Assembly (NCBI RefSeq): GCF_024623785.1 | Contig: NZ_JANKBZ010000011.1 | Coordinates: 287,960-351,959 of the forward strand | Reading direction: 5' to 3' | Source: Archangium lipolyticum | GTDB taxonomy: Bacteria; Myxococcota; Myxococcia; Myxococcales; Myxococcaceae | Length of the DNA stretch: 64,000 nt | Part shown: positions 36,187 to 44,758 of the stretch, one piece after another | How the letters are laid out: every line of letters begins with the position of its first letter | Numbering within the stretch: position 1 is the first letter of the stretch | Made by a program: the position numbers and the translations under genes | Notes under the pieces: generated by a model | The model's database searches: none | Seen by the model: the letters and a program-made list of their open reading frames with translations, nothing else | What the model was told of the DNA's origin: nothing

Positions 36187-36581
36187 GGTTTCTCAATTCC
36201 TTGTCTGTCAGGCGATTTGAATCCATGACGCATCCGGCCAATTCACGCGCACAAGGACAGCGGTGCCCTGAACCGAGAGCGTGTTCCAGCGTGGAGCGCT
36301 CTGCATAACATTCCAAAACCGGAACTCAATGGAAATCAAACAAGACTAAAGCCAGCTTGGATTTCGCGGATACACACTGATCAATTGATTTCGAAATGGC
36401 TGCACTGAATCTCGAGCGCTCTGAATTACAAGAAGACAGGAATCACCCTCTCCATCCAGATGTGACGGTCTCCTTCCAGGAGCAGGTCTCTCACACGGGT
36501 TTTCCCTACATCGCTTGACACCCCTGGTTGGCTGGACTAACCCGGTTCCGCTCTTCATCCGACCCTGGGAGGAATAGTCTC
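36187..36581. promoter_or_regulatory. Divergent promoter region, svx-like and GH6 genes
   Basis: This 395-bp gap is richer in A/T than the genes around it and has no open frame of interest. Its left part (36187-36345) is homologous to the pectate lyase upstream region, including a shared CAAGGAA ribosome site and a TTTCCATTGAGTTC / ATTCCATTGGATTC element. The right part should hold the GH6 promoter. Confidence 0.6.
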
Positions 36582-38051
36582 GTGAACCCTCGTGAACCCG
36601 CCAGCTCGCTGTCCCTCCGGTACCTCATCCCGGCCACGCTGACACTCGCATCGGCTGTCGCTCCCGCGTGCGGCCCAGCCTCCACCACGGATGGCATGGA
36701 TGCGCCAGTCATGAAGCTCGAGAGGGCGGCGGCCACCGAGCTCATCCAAAACGGCTCCTTCGGAGCGGGCAGCGTCGCCCCCTGGTGGAACGGCGCCAAT
36801 ACCCAGGTGCGCGTCGAGAATGGCCGGCTGCGCGTCGACGTCGCCGCGGGAACCACCAACCCGTGGGACGCCATCATCGGGCAGAGTGGCATTCCCCTGG
36901 CGAGCGGGCAGGCCTATACCCTGTCGTTCACCGCCTCGGCCTCGGCGAGCGTGTCGGTGCGCACGACGGTGCAGTTGGAGAGCGCTCCCTACACCGCGAC
37001 GTTGAACCAACAGCTCTCGCTCGACACCACGTCGCGGCGGTTCTCGTTCCCCTTCACCTCGTCCCTGGCCTCCAACCAGGGACAGGTGACCTTCCAGCTC
37101 GGGGGCCGCGCGGGGACCGCCACCATCCTGCTCGACGACATCTCGCTCACCACGAGCAGCACCGGTTCCGGACCGCTCGCGATGACCAGCGGCTTCTACG
37201 TGGATCCCAACTCCAACCCCGCCAGCTGGGTACGTGCCAACGGCGGCGACGCACGCGCGTCGCGCATCCAGTCGGCCATCGCGAGCAAGCCGATGGCGCG
37301 CTGGTTCGGCAACTGGAACGCGGACATCACCTCGGCGGTGTCTGGCTTCGTCGGAGCGGCCGATACCGCTGACAAGCTGCCGGTGCTCGTGGCCTACAAC
37401 ATCCCCGGCCGCGACTGCGGCAGCCACTCCGCGGGAGGCGCGGGCAGCCCTGACGCCTACCGGGCCTGGATCTCCGCGTTCGTGACGGGCCTCGGAAACC
37501 GTCCCGCCATCGTCATCATCGAACCAGACGCCGTGGCCCAGCTGGACTGCCTGCCCAACGACACCGAGCGGCAGACGCGGCTCGGACTGCTGCGCTACGC
37601 CACCGAGCAACTGCGCGACCGCGCGCCGAATACCTGGGCCTATATCGACGGAGGCAACGCCGGTTGGATCCCCGCCGACACGATGGCCCAGCGGCTGGAG
37701 GCCGCCGGAGCGCGCAACACGCGGGGCTTCGCCCTCAACGTGTCGAACTTCTACCCCACTGCCCAGTCCAGCTCTTATGCCTCGGCGGTCAATGCCGCCC
37801 TGTCCAGCCGTTATGGGTACACCCTGCCCTTCGCGGTGGACACCAGCCGCAATGGCAACGGCCACAACGGTGAGTGGTGCAATCCGGCCGGGCGGAAGCT
37901 CGGCACTCCGTCGCAGACCGGTGGCGGGGCCGAGTTGCTGCTTTGGGTGAAGGTGCCCGGCGACTCCGATGGCCAGTGCGGAATCGCTCCGGGCATACCC
38001 GCGGGCCAGTTCAGCCCGGAGCTGGCGATCCGACTGATCGACGGCACGTGA
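36582..38051 (+). CDS. GH6 cellulase with N-terminal carbohydrate-binding module
   Basis: A 489-residue enzyme with a lipoprotein-type signal (VAPACG), a CBM4/9-like beta-sandwich (about 50-190; ELIQNGSFGAGS through ILLDDISLTT), and a GH6 barrel. GH6 hallmarks are VAYNIPGRDCGSHSAGG with the Asp-Cys pair, the catalytic acid in VIIEPDAVAQLDC, and LLWVKVPGDSDGQC at the end. It would cleave cellulose with inversion; the open loop pattern suggests an endoglucanase rather than an exo-acting enzyme. GTG 36582 has GGGAGGA eight bases upstream. Confidence 0.9.
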   Translation: MNPREPASSLSLRYLIPATLTLASAVAPACGPASTTDGMDAPVMKLERAAATELIQNGSFGAGSVAPWWNGANTQVRVENGRLRVDVAAGTTNPWDAIIGQSGIPLASGQAYTLSFTASASASVSVRTTVQLESAPYTATLNQQLSLDTTSRRFSFPFTSSLASNQGQVTFQLGGRAGTATILLDDISLTTSSTGSGPLAMTSGFYVDPNSNPASWVRANGGDARASRIQSAIASKPMARWFGNWNADITSAVSGFVGAADTADKLPVLVAYNIPGRDCGSHSAGGAGSPDAYRAWISAFVTGLGNRPAIVIIEPDAVAQLDCLPNDTERQTRLGLLRYATEQLRDRAPNTWAYIDGGNAGWIPADTMAQRLEAAGARNTRGFALNVSNFYPTAQSSSYASAVNAALSSRYGYTLPFAVDTSRNGNGHNGEWCNPAGRKLGTPSQTGGGAELLLWVKVPGDSDGQCGIAPGIPAGQFSPELAIRLIDGT

Positions 38052-38084
38052 GCGGAGCCCGAGCCCCGCCCCCAGCGCCCAGGC

Positions 38085-39851
38085 CTACTTCGGCACGCGG
38101 AAGACGCCCACCTTGGGAGCGATCCAGTACACGTGGGTGGCGTCGACGCGGACGGTGCGCACGCTGGCATGGCCATCGGCGACGACCATGGGGGTGCCTC
38201 CCGCCTTCGGCATGCGCATCACCGAGCCCAGGGAGAGAGGCACGTTGTCGGGGCGGTCATCCAGCGTCCAGTAGAGGTTCTCGTCGTCCACGATGAAGCC
38301 TCCCACCACCATGTTCACGGTCGCGAGAACCTGGAGGGATCCCCCTGTCTTGGGAATGCGCGCGAGGGTGCTGGTGCAGTCCACACACCAGGAGGGGCCA
38401 TAGGCCACGTACACGTACTCCCCATCCACCGCCAGGCCCTTCGGCTCCTTCAAGCCACTGGCCAGGACCCGCACGCTCCCGCTGCCCGTTGGGCGATGGA
38501 GGACTCCACCTTCGATATCGAAGGCATAGACCCCCGAGGCGTCCACCACCATCGCCTCCGGGCGCGCGGCGAATGAGGTCTCACGCGTCGGGAGCGCTCC
38601 CCCCGCCGTGGGGAGACTGTAGAGCTCCCAGGCATACGCCCCATCCTGCAGGAACCAGTAGAGCCGTCCGTCGTACAGCGACACCCCTTCCGCCCCCTTG
38701 AGCCCCCAGGCCAGCCTGGTGGACTCCGTGCCGCTCGCGAGCGGCACCTGGACGATCTCGGTAGGAGCCGCCACGTACAGGGACTCTCCATCCAGCGCGA
38801 GCTGCCCCATCGTGGGATTGGCCAGCACCAACGGTTCCCCTCCGGTCTTCGGGACCCGCTTGACGCCGAAATGGTTGGTGTAGAGCCCGCTCCAGTAGAC
38901 GTGGCTCTCATCGAGTTGCAGATCATCAATCCAGAAGTCGCTCGTCGCCGTGAGCTGGGAAGGGGCGCACAGGCCGAGCTGGCAGCTCGCTCCCAGGCAG
39001 TCATGTCCGCACGCACCGCAGTGCTGCGAGTCCTCCGTCACGTTGACCCGGACGCCGCCGCACGTCCGCCAGTCGGGCTCGGCGCTTCGCTCTCCACGCG
39101 GGGCGTAGATGATCCGTCCGGCGTCCCGCGCGGGGCTCACGAACCCCAGGACGTCCTTCGCCCAGACCTGCAGCCTGTAGGTGCCCGGCTCGAGCCCGGT
39201 CAGGTACACGCTGCCCCAGGCCTTGGCGGCCCCTCCCGCGGAGAGGGGGGAGGTGAACGTCTCCACGCCCGTGAAGGGCGTGCCTTCCGGGACGAGCTCG
39301 GCGAACAGCCGCACCGCATCCCCATCCGGGTCATCGATCTGCGCCGTGACTTTCGGAAACCCTCGAACGGTGCGCTCCCAGATTCCATCGGAGGCCATCT
39401 GGGACCTGACGGCCAAGCCGTCCGCGTCCTCGAAGTAGGGGGGCCACAGGTACAGCGGCACGTTGGTCCGTGTAACCCGGATGGTGAACGTCCTGGACGC
39501 GGTCTGCGTGCCGCTGGTCGCGGTGACCGTCACGAGCGTCTCGCCGGCGTGCTGCCGCTCGGGAGCCAGGGAGATCACATCTCCAGAGAGCGTGGCGAAG
39601 GGAGGCAGGCCCTCGGCGGTGAACTGGACCGGCTCCTCTCCGACTCCGAGCACCAGGAGTTGGATGTCCTTGTGCTCACCCGAGGCGAGGGCGACGTCAC
39701 CGATGTTCGTCAGCTCGAAGGTGGCGGTCGACGGTGAAGAAGGTGGCTCCTCCGAGCTCACTCCGCAGGCCGCGAGCACGAGGGCCGTGAAGACCGCGGC
39801 GACCCCACGTGCAACCGGTTGCACACTCCACGGCATGTTCATTCGAATCAT
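38085..39851 (-). CDS. Lipoprotein with Ig-like, Cys-rich and beta-propeller segments
   Basis: A 588-residue surface lipoprotein (signal ending LAAC). Residues about 40-250 contain Ig/cadherin-like strands (QFTAEGLPPFATLSGDVISL). A short Cys-rich insert, CGACGHDCLGASCQLGLC, is a signature of many myxobacterial secreted proteins. The C-terminal half repeats the pattern of LDESHVYWSGL, VDASGVYAFDI and VDGEYVYVAYG, a six- or seven-bladed propeller of the type seen in myxobacterial sugar- or protein-binding lipoproteins. ATG 39851 has AGGGA upstream. A binding rather than catalytic role is likely. Confidence 0.72.
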   Translation of the reverse strand: MIRMNMPWSVQPVARGVAAVFTALVLAACGVSSEEPPSSPSTATFELTNIGDVALASGEHKDIQLLVLGVGEEPVQFTAEGLPPFATLSGDVISLAPERQHAGETLVTVTATSGTQTASRTFTIRVTRTNVPLYLWPPYFEDADGLAVRSQMASDGIWERTVRGFPKVTAQIDDPDGDAVRLFAELVPEGTPFTGVETFTSPLSAGGAAKAWGSVYLTGLEPGTYRLQVWAKDVLGFVSPARDAGRIIYAPRGERSAEPDWRTCGGVRVNVTEDSQHCGACGHDCLGASCQLGLCAPSQLTATSDFWIDDLQLDESHVYWSGLYTNHFGVKRVPKTGGEPLVLANPTMGQLALDGESLYVAAPTEIVQVPLASGTESTRLAWGLKGAEGVSLYDGRLYWFLQDGAYAWELYSLPTAGGALPTRETSFAARPEAMVVDASGVYAFDIEGGVLHRPTGSGSVRVLASGLKEPKGLAVDGEYVYVAYGPSWCVDCTSTLARIPKTGGSLQVLATVNMVVGGFIVDDENLYWTLDDRPDNVPLSLGSVMRMPKAGGTPMVVADGHASVRTVRVDATHVYWIAPKVGVFRVPK

Positions 39852-40104
39852 TCGTGTCCCTCTGCGCGAGTCAGACTGCTGCCGAGCACCATCGCGCCTG
39901 GCGGCGGGCGTTCAGCAATAACCGCGCCATTCCAGACACTCCGATGCCTGTGCCGTGTCGCCCGGTGAGCCACGCTCGGAGCGCACCCGAGACACCTGGG
40001 CCGTGCCCCTTCGAAAATCTGATTGAGACCCGGCCTGCGCCACGTTTCACCACCCGCCCCCTGTTCGCCCTACCCTCTCAAGGCTATTGCGAATTACCGG
40101 TTTC

Positions 40105-40117
40105 TGAATCATATTCA
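40105..40117. promoter_or_regulatory. Possible TetR operator
   Basis: TGAAT-CAT-ATTCA is a 5-3-5 palindrome ending 5 bp before the TetR start codon. This is a typical place for an autoregulatory TetR operator, though the site is short for the family and could be chance. Confidence 0.35.
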
Positions 40118-40122
40118 CCGCC

Positions 40123-40770
40123 ATGAAGCCCCGCTCAGAACCGCGAAGCAAGCCTCATCCCCTCCGGGAGCGGATGAAGGAGGAGGCCCGGGTGGCCATC
40201 CTCGAGGCGGCGGAACAGGTGATCGCCGAGCAGGGCCTCACCGCCACGCGGATGGAGGACATCGCCACGCGGGTGGGCGTCTCGGTCGGCACGCTCTACA
40301 ACTACTTCGAGGATCGGCAGCGGCTGCTCCAGGCGCTGCTCGACGCGCAGGTTCAGCAGTTGATGGCGGTGCTGGACACGGAGTTGGAGCGCAGCCGGGG
40401 CGCCCCCTACCGCATGCGCTTGCATGGCCTGCTGCGCGCCATCCTGGAGCACACCCAGAAGCACTTCCGATTCCTCTCCCTGCTGCTGGAGGAAAGGGTG
40501 ATGCGCGTGGCCGCCTCGAGCGAAGAGTTGGAGCGTCATCAGCGGCTCTCGAACGCGCTGGCCGAGCGGATCGGCGCGCTCAACCCCGAGGGCCTCGCGC
40601 AAGGGGTGCTGCGGCCCGAGGACGCGCCGCACTACCCCATGCTGCTGCTGGGCATGCTGCAGAGCACCCTGCTGCGGCAATTCCTCGATCGCCAGCCCAC
40701 GCCCGTCGACGAGCAGATCGCGCTACTGCTGCGCTGCTTCCTGGAAGGCGCCAGCCCGCGCCCCGGGTGA
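40123..40770 (+). CDS. TetR-family regulator of the adjacent P450
   Basis: A 215-residue repressor-type protein with the TetR HTH at about 20-65 (ILEAAEQVIAEQGLTATRME, IATRVGVSVGTLYNYFEDRQ) and a helical ligand/dimer domain. The P450 gene follows on the same strand after 63 bp, so the two are probably cotranscribed and the P450 substrate or product may be the inducer. Confidence 0.9.
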   Translation: MKPRSEPRSKPHPLRERMKEEARVAILEAAEQVIAEQGLTATRMEDIATRVGVSVGTLYNYFEDRQRLLQALLDAQVQQLMAVLDTELERSRGAPYRMRLHGLLRAILEHTQKHFRFLSLLLEERVMRVAASSEELERHQRLSNALAERIGALNPEGLAQGVLRPEDAPHYPMLLLGMLQSTLLRQFLDRQPTPVDEQIALLLRCFLEGASPRPG

Positions 40771-40833
40771 GCTTCCGTCGTCTCCCCACAACAACAACCC
40801 CCCTCACTGCTCCAGCCCAGAGGATAGCCACTC

Positions 40834-42054
40834 ATGGAACTGTTGAACCGCTTCGACTTCTTCAACCCAGAGGTGATGCGCAACCCCTATCCCTACTTCG
40901 CCGAGATGCGCGAGAAGGCGCCCCTGCACTACGACGCGAAGATGCAGGCCCACGTCCTCACCCGCTACGAGGACGTGTCGTACGTCTTGAAGAACCCCGC
41001 CCTGTTCTCCTCGGCGATGGTCCGCATCGCCGGCAGGCTCCAGAAGGAGAACAGCAAGGACCTGGAGCTGGGCGAGGTGGACAGCCTGCTCACCACGGAT
41101 CCGCCCGTGCACACGCGCCTGCGCGGCAAGGTCAACCGCTCCTTCACCCCCAAGCAGATCAATGCCCTGGAGCCGCGCGTGCGCGAGCTGTCGCGCGCGC
41201 TCGTCGCGGAGATGACGGCCGGCCCCGAGTTCGAGTTCATGAGCGGCCTGGCCTCTCCCCTGCCCGTCACCATCATCGCGGAGATGCTGGGCGTGGACAT
41301 CTCCCGCCGCCGCGACTTCAAGCGCTGGAGCGACTCGATCGCCAACTCCGGCAACGCCACCCTCCAGTCGGGCAAGACGCCCGAGGACGTGGTGCGCAAC
41401 GCCAAGGAGATGCTCGCGTACATGACGGAAGTGGCCGAGGCGCGCCGCCGCGAGCCCCGGGGCGACCTCATCTCCCTGCTCGTGCAGGAGAACGAGGGCC
41501 AGGAGGCCCTGACGCCCGAGGAGGTCAACTCCTTCGCCATCCTGCTGCTGCTGGCCGGCAACGAGACCACCACCAACCTGCTGGGCAACGCGCTCACCGC
41601 CCTCATCCGCCACCCGGAGGAGTATGAGTGGCTGCGGCGCGACCCCTCGCTCGCCGCCTGCGCCGCCGTGGCCGAGGAGACGCTGCGCTACGACTCGCCC
41701 GTGGTGACGGTCGTGCGCCGCACCACCCAGGAGGTGGAACTGAGCGGGGGCAAGGTGCCCGCGGACACCACGCTGTTCGCCCTGGTGTCGGCCGCCAACC
41801 GCGATCCGCGCAAGTTCCCCAACCCGGAGCGCTTCGATCCGCGGCGCGACACCGCCGGCCTGATGTCCTTCGGGCACGGCATCCACTTCTGCCTCGGTGC
41901 TCCGCTCGCGCGCCTGGAGGCCCCCGTGGCCCTGCAGGAGCTGATGGCACGCACCCCCCGTCTGGGCTTCTCGCCGCGCCAGCCCGAGCACATCGACTAC
42001 GGCGCCTCGTTCGCCCTGCGCGGCCCCCGCGCCCTCTGGCTCCAGAAGAACTGA
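40834..42054 (+). CDS. Cytochrome P450, canonical type, downstream of TetR
   Basis: A 406-residue soluble P450. The I-helix AGNETTTN has an intact acid/alcohol pair, the K-helix motif is EETLR, and the heme loop is FGHGIHFCLGAPLARLEA. It resembles CYP107/CYP267-like myxobacterial enzymes. ATG 40834 has AGAGGA upstream. No dedicated redox partner is adjacent. It probably belongs to the TetR operon as an inducible detoxification or tailoring oxygenase. Confidence 0.92.
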   Translation: MELLNRFDFFNPEVMRNPYPYFAEMREKAPLHYDAKMQAHVLTRYEDVSYVLKNPALFSSAMVRIAGRLQKENSKDLELGEVDSLLTTDPPVHTRLRGKVNRSFTPKQINALEPRVRELSRALVAEMTAGPEFEFMSGLASPLPVTIIAEMLGVDISRRRDFKRWSDSIANSGNATLQSGKTPEDVVRNAKEMLAYMTEVAEARRREPRGDLISLLVQENEGQEALTPEEVNSFAILLLLAGNETTTNLLGNALTALIRHPEEYEWLRRDPSLAACAAVAEETLRYDSPVVTVVRRTTQEVELSGGKVPADTTLFALVSAANRDPRKFPNPERFDPRRDTAGLMSFGHGIHFCLGAPLARLEAPVALQELMARTPRLGFSPRQPEHIDYGASFALRGPRALWLQKN

Positions 42055-42122
42055 GCGCGTTGCTCTCCCGTGGCGGGTGATATGGGTCGACGGGCCACGC
42101 GGTCTATGATTTGGGAGAACGG

Positions 42123-42275
42123 ATGCGTTTTTCGTTCTTCGCTGCCCCATCGACACTCGACAAGCTGTACAGCCAACCCCTGGCGAAGGTGCTCCTCGCC
42201 AGCGGCTCCCGGGCCCACGATGCCCTCCGGCGCGTCATGGATGCCACCGTGGGGCGGAAGAAGCAGAGGGCATGA
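42123..42275 (+). CDS. Small 50-aa protein translationally coupled to the DUF952 gene
   Basis: ATG at 42123, preceded by GGGAGA, opens a 50-codon frame starting MRFSFFAAPSTLDKLYSQP and ending in the basic tail VGRKKQRA. Its TGA overlaps the next gene's ATG (ATGA at 42272-42275). The peptide is mildly amphipathic with a basic C-terminus and no membrane segment. I do not recognise it. The coupling and ribosome site support expression, but it could also be a leader peptide or a decayed gene end. Confidence 0.45.
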   Translation: MRFSFFAAPSTLDKLYSQPLAKVLLASGSRAHDALRRVMDATVGRKKQRA

Positions 42276-42628
42276 GCTCCCCCATCTATACGCTCGTCAG
42301 CGGCGCCGACTGGCGGGCCGCCAAGACGATTGGCGCCTATTGCGGCTCGGCCGACGACACGCGCGACGGCTTCCTGCACCTGTCCACGGCCGAGCAGGTA
42401 CGTGAAAGCGCGCGCAAGCACCGCTCGGGGGAACGTGACCTGTGGCTGGTGGCCGTCGACCCGGCGGCACTCGGCTCCGCGCTGCGTTGGGAGCCGGCCT
42501 CGGGGGGACGCCGCCCGGGACTGTTCCCGCACCTGTACGGCCCACTGCCCATGTCGGCCGTGTTGTCGGAGGTTTCGCTGCCGTTGGGCGAAGACGGGCA
42601 GCATGTCTTCCCCCACGAGGTGCCGTGA
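42272..42628 (+). CDS. DUF952 family protein
   Basis: A 118-residue cytoplasmic protein of the DUF952 family: early IYTLVSGADWRAAK, the DGFLHLSTAEQV block with invariant His and Ser, LWLVAVDPAALG and LFPHLYGPLP. The fold is related to ADP-ribosyltransferase-like beta structures, but no activity is established. Its start overlaps the stop of the small upstream ORF. Confidence 0.88.
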   Translation: MSSPIYTLVSGADWRAAKTIGAYCGSADDTRDGFLHLSTAEQVRESARKHRSGERDLWLVAVDPAALGSALRWEPASGGRRPGLFPHLYGPLPMSAVLSEVSLPLGEDGQHVFPHEVP

Positions 42629-42655
42629 AACCGCGGGGGAGTCTGAATGCTCCCC

Positions 42656-44125
42656 TCAGCGCTCCGCCGACGGATGCGCTCGCCGCCAGCGCCGACGTGA
42701 TGCGGCGGACAACGGCAACAGGATGAACAGGAACCCGGCCGTGAGACCCGGGCTGGCGTTGCAGCCCCCGCCCGTGGAGCCCTGCCCATCCCCATCGCCG
42801 TTGCCTGGGAGGGGGTGGTCGCCCGGGCTGGTGCCGGCGTCGGTCTGGCCATCGCCGGTCCCCGCATCCGTGGAGGTGCCCCCATCCGAGGCCGTTCCCG
42901 CGTCCGCGCCGGTCCCCGCGCCGCAGTCTCCCAGCGAGTGCTCGAGCGCGCCAAGCGTATAGGCCCCTCCCGAGGGACGAGGGCGGGCACAGAAGTCATC
43001 TGTCACCGTGGCCCGCGCCTCGGCGGCTCCAATGAGCTGCGACACGTTGCCCTTGAGTCGCAGGTCTCCACTCAGGGGCGACTGGTACCAGGTGGTCCAG
43101 GTGCCCGAGGCCACGTTCATCACGTTCGTGCCGGCATTGAATCTGCCGCTGTCACGAGTGCGAACCACCGAGGACAGCACGTTGCCGTGAGCCTCTCCGG
43201 TGGAGGAGGCGAAGCGGAAGTCCACGCCCGTGGTGGAGATGATCGTGTTGAACAGCACCTTCGTGTTGGCGGCCTTGTTCAGGTAGATGCCAACGTCCGA
43301 GCAGTTGGCGATGACGTTGTTGCGGATGATTCCGTCCGTGTGCTCGGGGTCGCAGGGGACGTTCGCATCGAAGGCGGGCGCACAGAACGCATTGCCCGTT
43401 CCTCCGCCGCCGAAGGACAGGCCGATGCGCGTGTCTCCGCCCGGGTAGTCCTTCACGCAGAGGACGCGGTTGCGCTCGAAGACGCCCCGCTTGCCACCGC
43501 TCTTCATGAAGGCGCCGTAGGAGATGCCGCCCTTCTTGGAGAAGTCGTGCACGTCGTTGTCGCGGACCACCCAGTCGTCACCGGTGTCGATGTTGATCTT
43601 GTTGACGGGTTTGGAGGTCGAGCGCGCGTGCGTGTCGTAGATCTCGTTGCGTTCCACGAGGCCGCGGTGGGGCATCTCATAGACGCCACTGCCGTTCCGC
43701 ACCGCGTTCACCTTGAGCTGCGCGTTGAAGTCGCGGATGCGGCTGTTGCGAAGCACGAAGTTCTCCGCGTGGCCCGTGACATGGAACGCGTGCTCGCAAT
43801 TGTCGTCCTGGGGGCAGACACCCTCGATGGTCAGGCCGTCGAAGGTCCAGTACCGGCCCGACACCTTGAAGCCCTCGGGCGCGTTGAACTGGATGCGTGC
43901 CGCGTACCGGTTCGCGGCACGCACGGTGATGGGCTGGGTGGCGGTGCCCTCCGCCGCGCAGCTCAGGTTGACGTTCACCGCATACGTGCCATCCGCGAGG
44001 ACGATTTCATCGCCCGCCCGCGCCGAGGCGAGCGCGGATTGCAACTGGGCAACCGTCGAGACGTTCTTCACCGCGGCCACGGTGGGCAGTGGCAGGAGGA
44101 GCAAGGCAAGGGTGGTCATCCGCAT
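42656..44125 (-). CDS. Surface-anchored parallel beta-helix protein, PL6-like, MYXO-CTERM
   Basis: A 489-residue protein: signal peptide (about 1-18, ending VAA), then a right-handed parallel beta-helix opening with VAQLQSALASARAGDEIVLADGTY, as in chondroitinase-B/alginate lyase (PL6) folds, with repeated turns such as GLVERNEIYDTHA and GIIRNNVIANCSDVGIY. A long Asp/Gly/Thr linker leads to a GGGCNASPG motif, a hydrophobic segment and RRRWRR: a MYXO-CTERM-like sorting tail. Lyase activity is likely but catalytic Lys/Arg residues cannot be assigned. ATG 44125 was chosen for the signal peptide. Confidence 0.75.
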   Translation of the reverse strand: MRMTTLALLLLPLPTVAAVKNVSTVAQLQSALASARAGDEIVLADGTYAVNVNLSCAAEGTATQPITVRAANRYAARIQFNAPEGFKVSGRYWTFDGLTIEGVCPQDDNCEHAFHVTGHAENFVLRNSRIRDFNAQLKVNAVRNGSGVYEMPHRGLVERNEIYDTHARSTSKPVNKINIDTGDDWVVRDNDVHDFSKKGGISYGAFMKSGGKRGVFERNRVLCVKDYPGGDTRIGLSFGGGGTGNAFCAPAFDANVPCDPEHTDGIIRNNVIANCSDVGIYLNKAANTKVLFNTIISTTGVDFRFASSTGEAHGNVLSSVVRTRDSGRFNAGTNVMNVASGTWTTWYQSPLSGDLRLKGNVSQLIGAAEARATVTDDFCARPRPSGGAYTLGALEHSLGDCGAGTGADAGTASDGGTSTDAGTGDGQTDAGTSPGDHPLPGNGDGDGQGSTGGGCNASPGLTAGFLFILLPLSAASRRRWRRAHPSAER

Positions 44126-44166
44126 GACCCGCGAGACTACCCGAAACCCGCTTGGACGGCAGTGGA

Positions 44167-44556
44167 TCACTTCGAGAGCTGCATGTTCAACATCATCTGA
44201 TGCTCACCGTTGGAGCCCTTCTGCGCGCAGACGGCGAAGTCGGTCGCACCCGCGGACTGATTCCGGCACAGCCCGAAGCTCATGTCCGACGGCCGGGTGT
44301 TCGGCATGCCGACGCTCATCTGGTAGTTGCCAAGCCGGGAGTCCCTGGGCCGGAAGTTGAGATCGAGGCTCAGCCACTGAGCACCGTTCGGCGGCGCCTG
44401 GTTGGGAGCCTCCCGCGGGAGAGGAGCCTTCCAAGGCTCGGGCCTCAACAGGGACTGCGCGTCAGCAGTGGCCCCTTTGGGCTCCGCGGCGTACGCCGAG
44501 CCCATCGTTCCCAGGAGGAGCAGGCAGACTGCCCAGCGTGGGTGCGTTTGAAACAT
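44167..44556 (-). CDS. Small secreted protein, divergent from the heme operon
   Basis: A 129-residue protein with a clear signal peptide ending AYA before AEPKG. The mature part is soluble, with two Cys residues that may form a disulphide (SFGLCRNQSAG and FAVCAQKG). ATG 44556 has AGGAGA upstream; the frame is open to 44721 but that part lacks protein character. It is divergent from the DUF6607/TonB/HmuY operon and shares its 202-bp promoter gap, which contains a Fur box, so it may also respond to iron. The family is not recognised. Confidence 0.7.
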   Translation of the reverse strand: MFQTHPRWAVCLLLLGTMGSAYAAEPKGATADAQSLLRPEPWKAPLPREAPNQAPPNGAQWLSLDLNFRPRDSRLGNYQMSVGMPNTRPSDMSFGLCRNQSAGATDFAVCAQKGSNGEHQMMLNMQLSK

Positions 44557-44705
44557 GTTTTTGTCTCCTGAGATGGAGGGGATGGACAGGCTGCTGGCGG
44601 GCGTCCCTTCGCTACGCCCCGACAGACCGATGACGGAAATGCCAGATGTGACGCGCCTTCTCCGAGCTCCCCACACAACGGATGCCCACACGATGAAATT
44701 GACTT

Positions 44706-44720
44706 TGATAATCGATTTCA
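44706..44720. promoter_or_regulatory. Fur box upstream of the HmuY/TonB operon
   Basis: TGATAATCGATTTCA matches the 7-1-7 Fur model TGATAAT-n-ATTATCA at 11 of 14 positions and lies inside a longer imperfect palindrome, GAAATTGACTTTGATAATCGATTTC (44696-44720 region). It is an A/T island 38 bp upstream of the DUF6607 start and in the divergent gap with the small secreted-protein gene. Confidence 0.65.
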
Positions 44721-44758
44721 ACTAGAAGGAGCCGTCACTTCGTCCCAGGAGACCGCGC

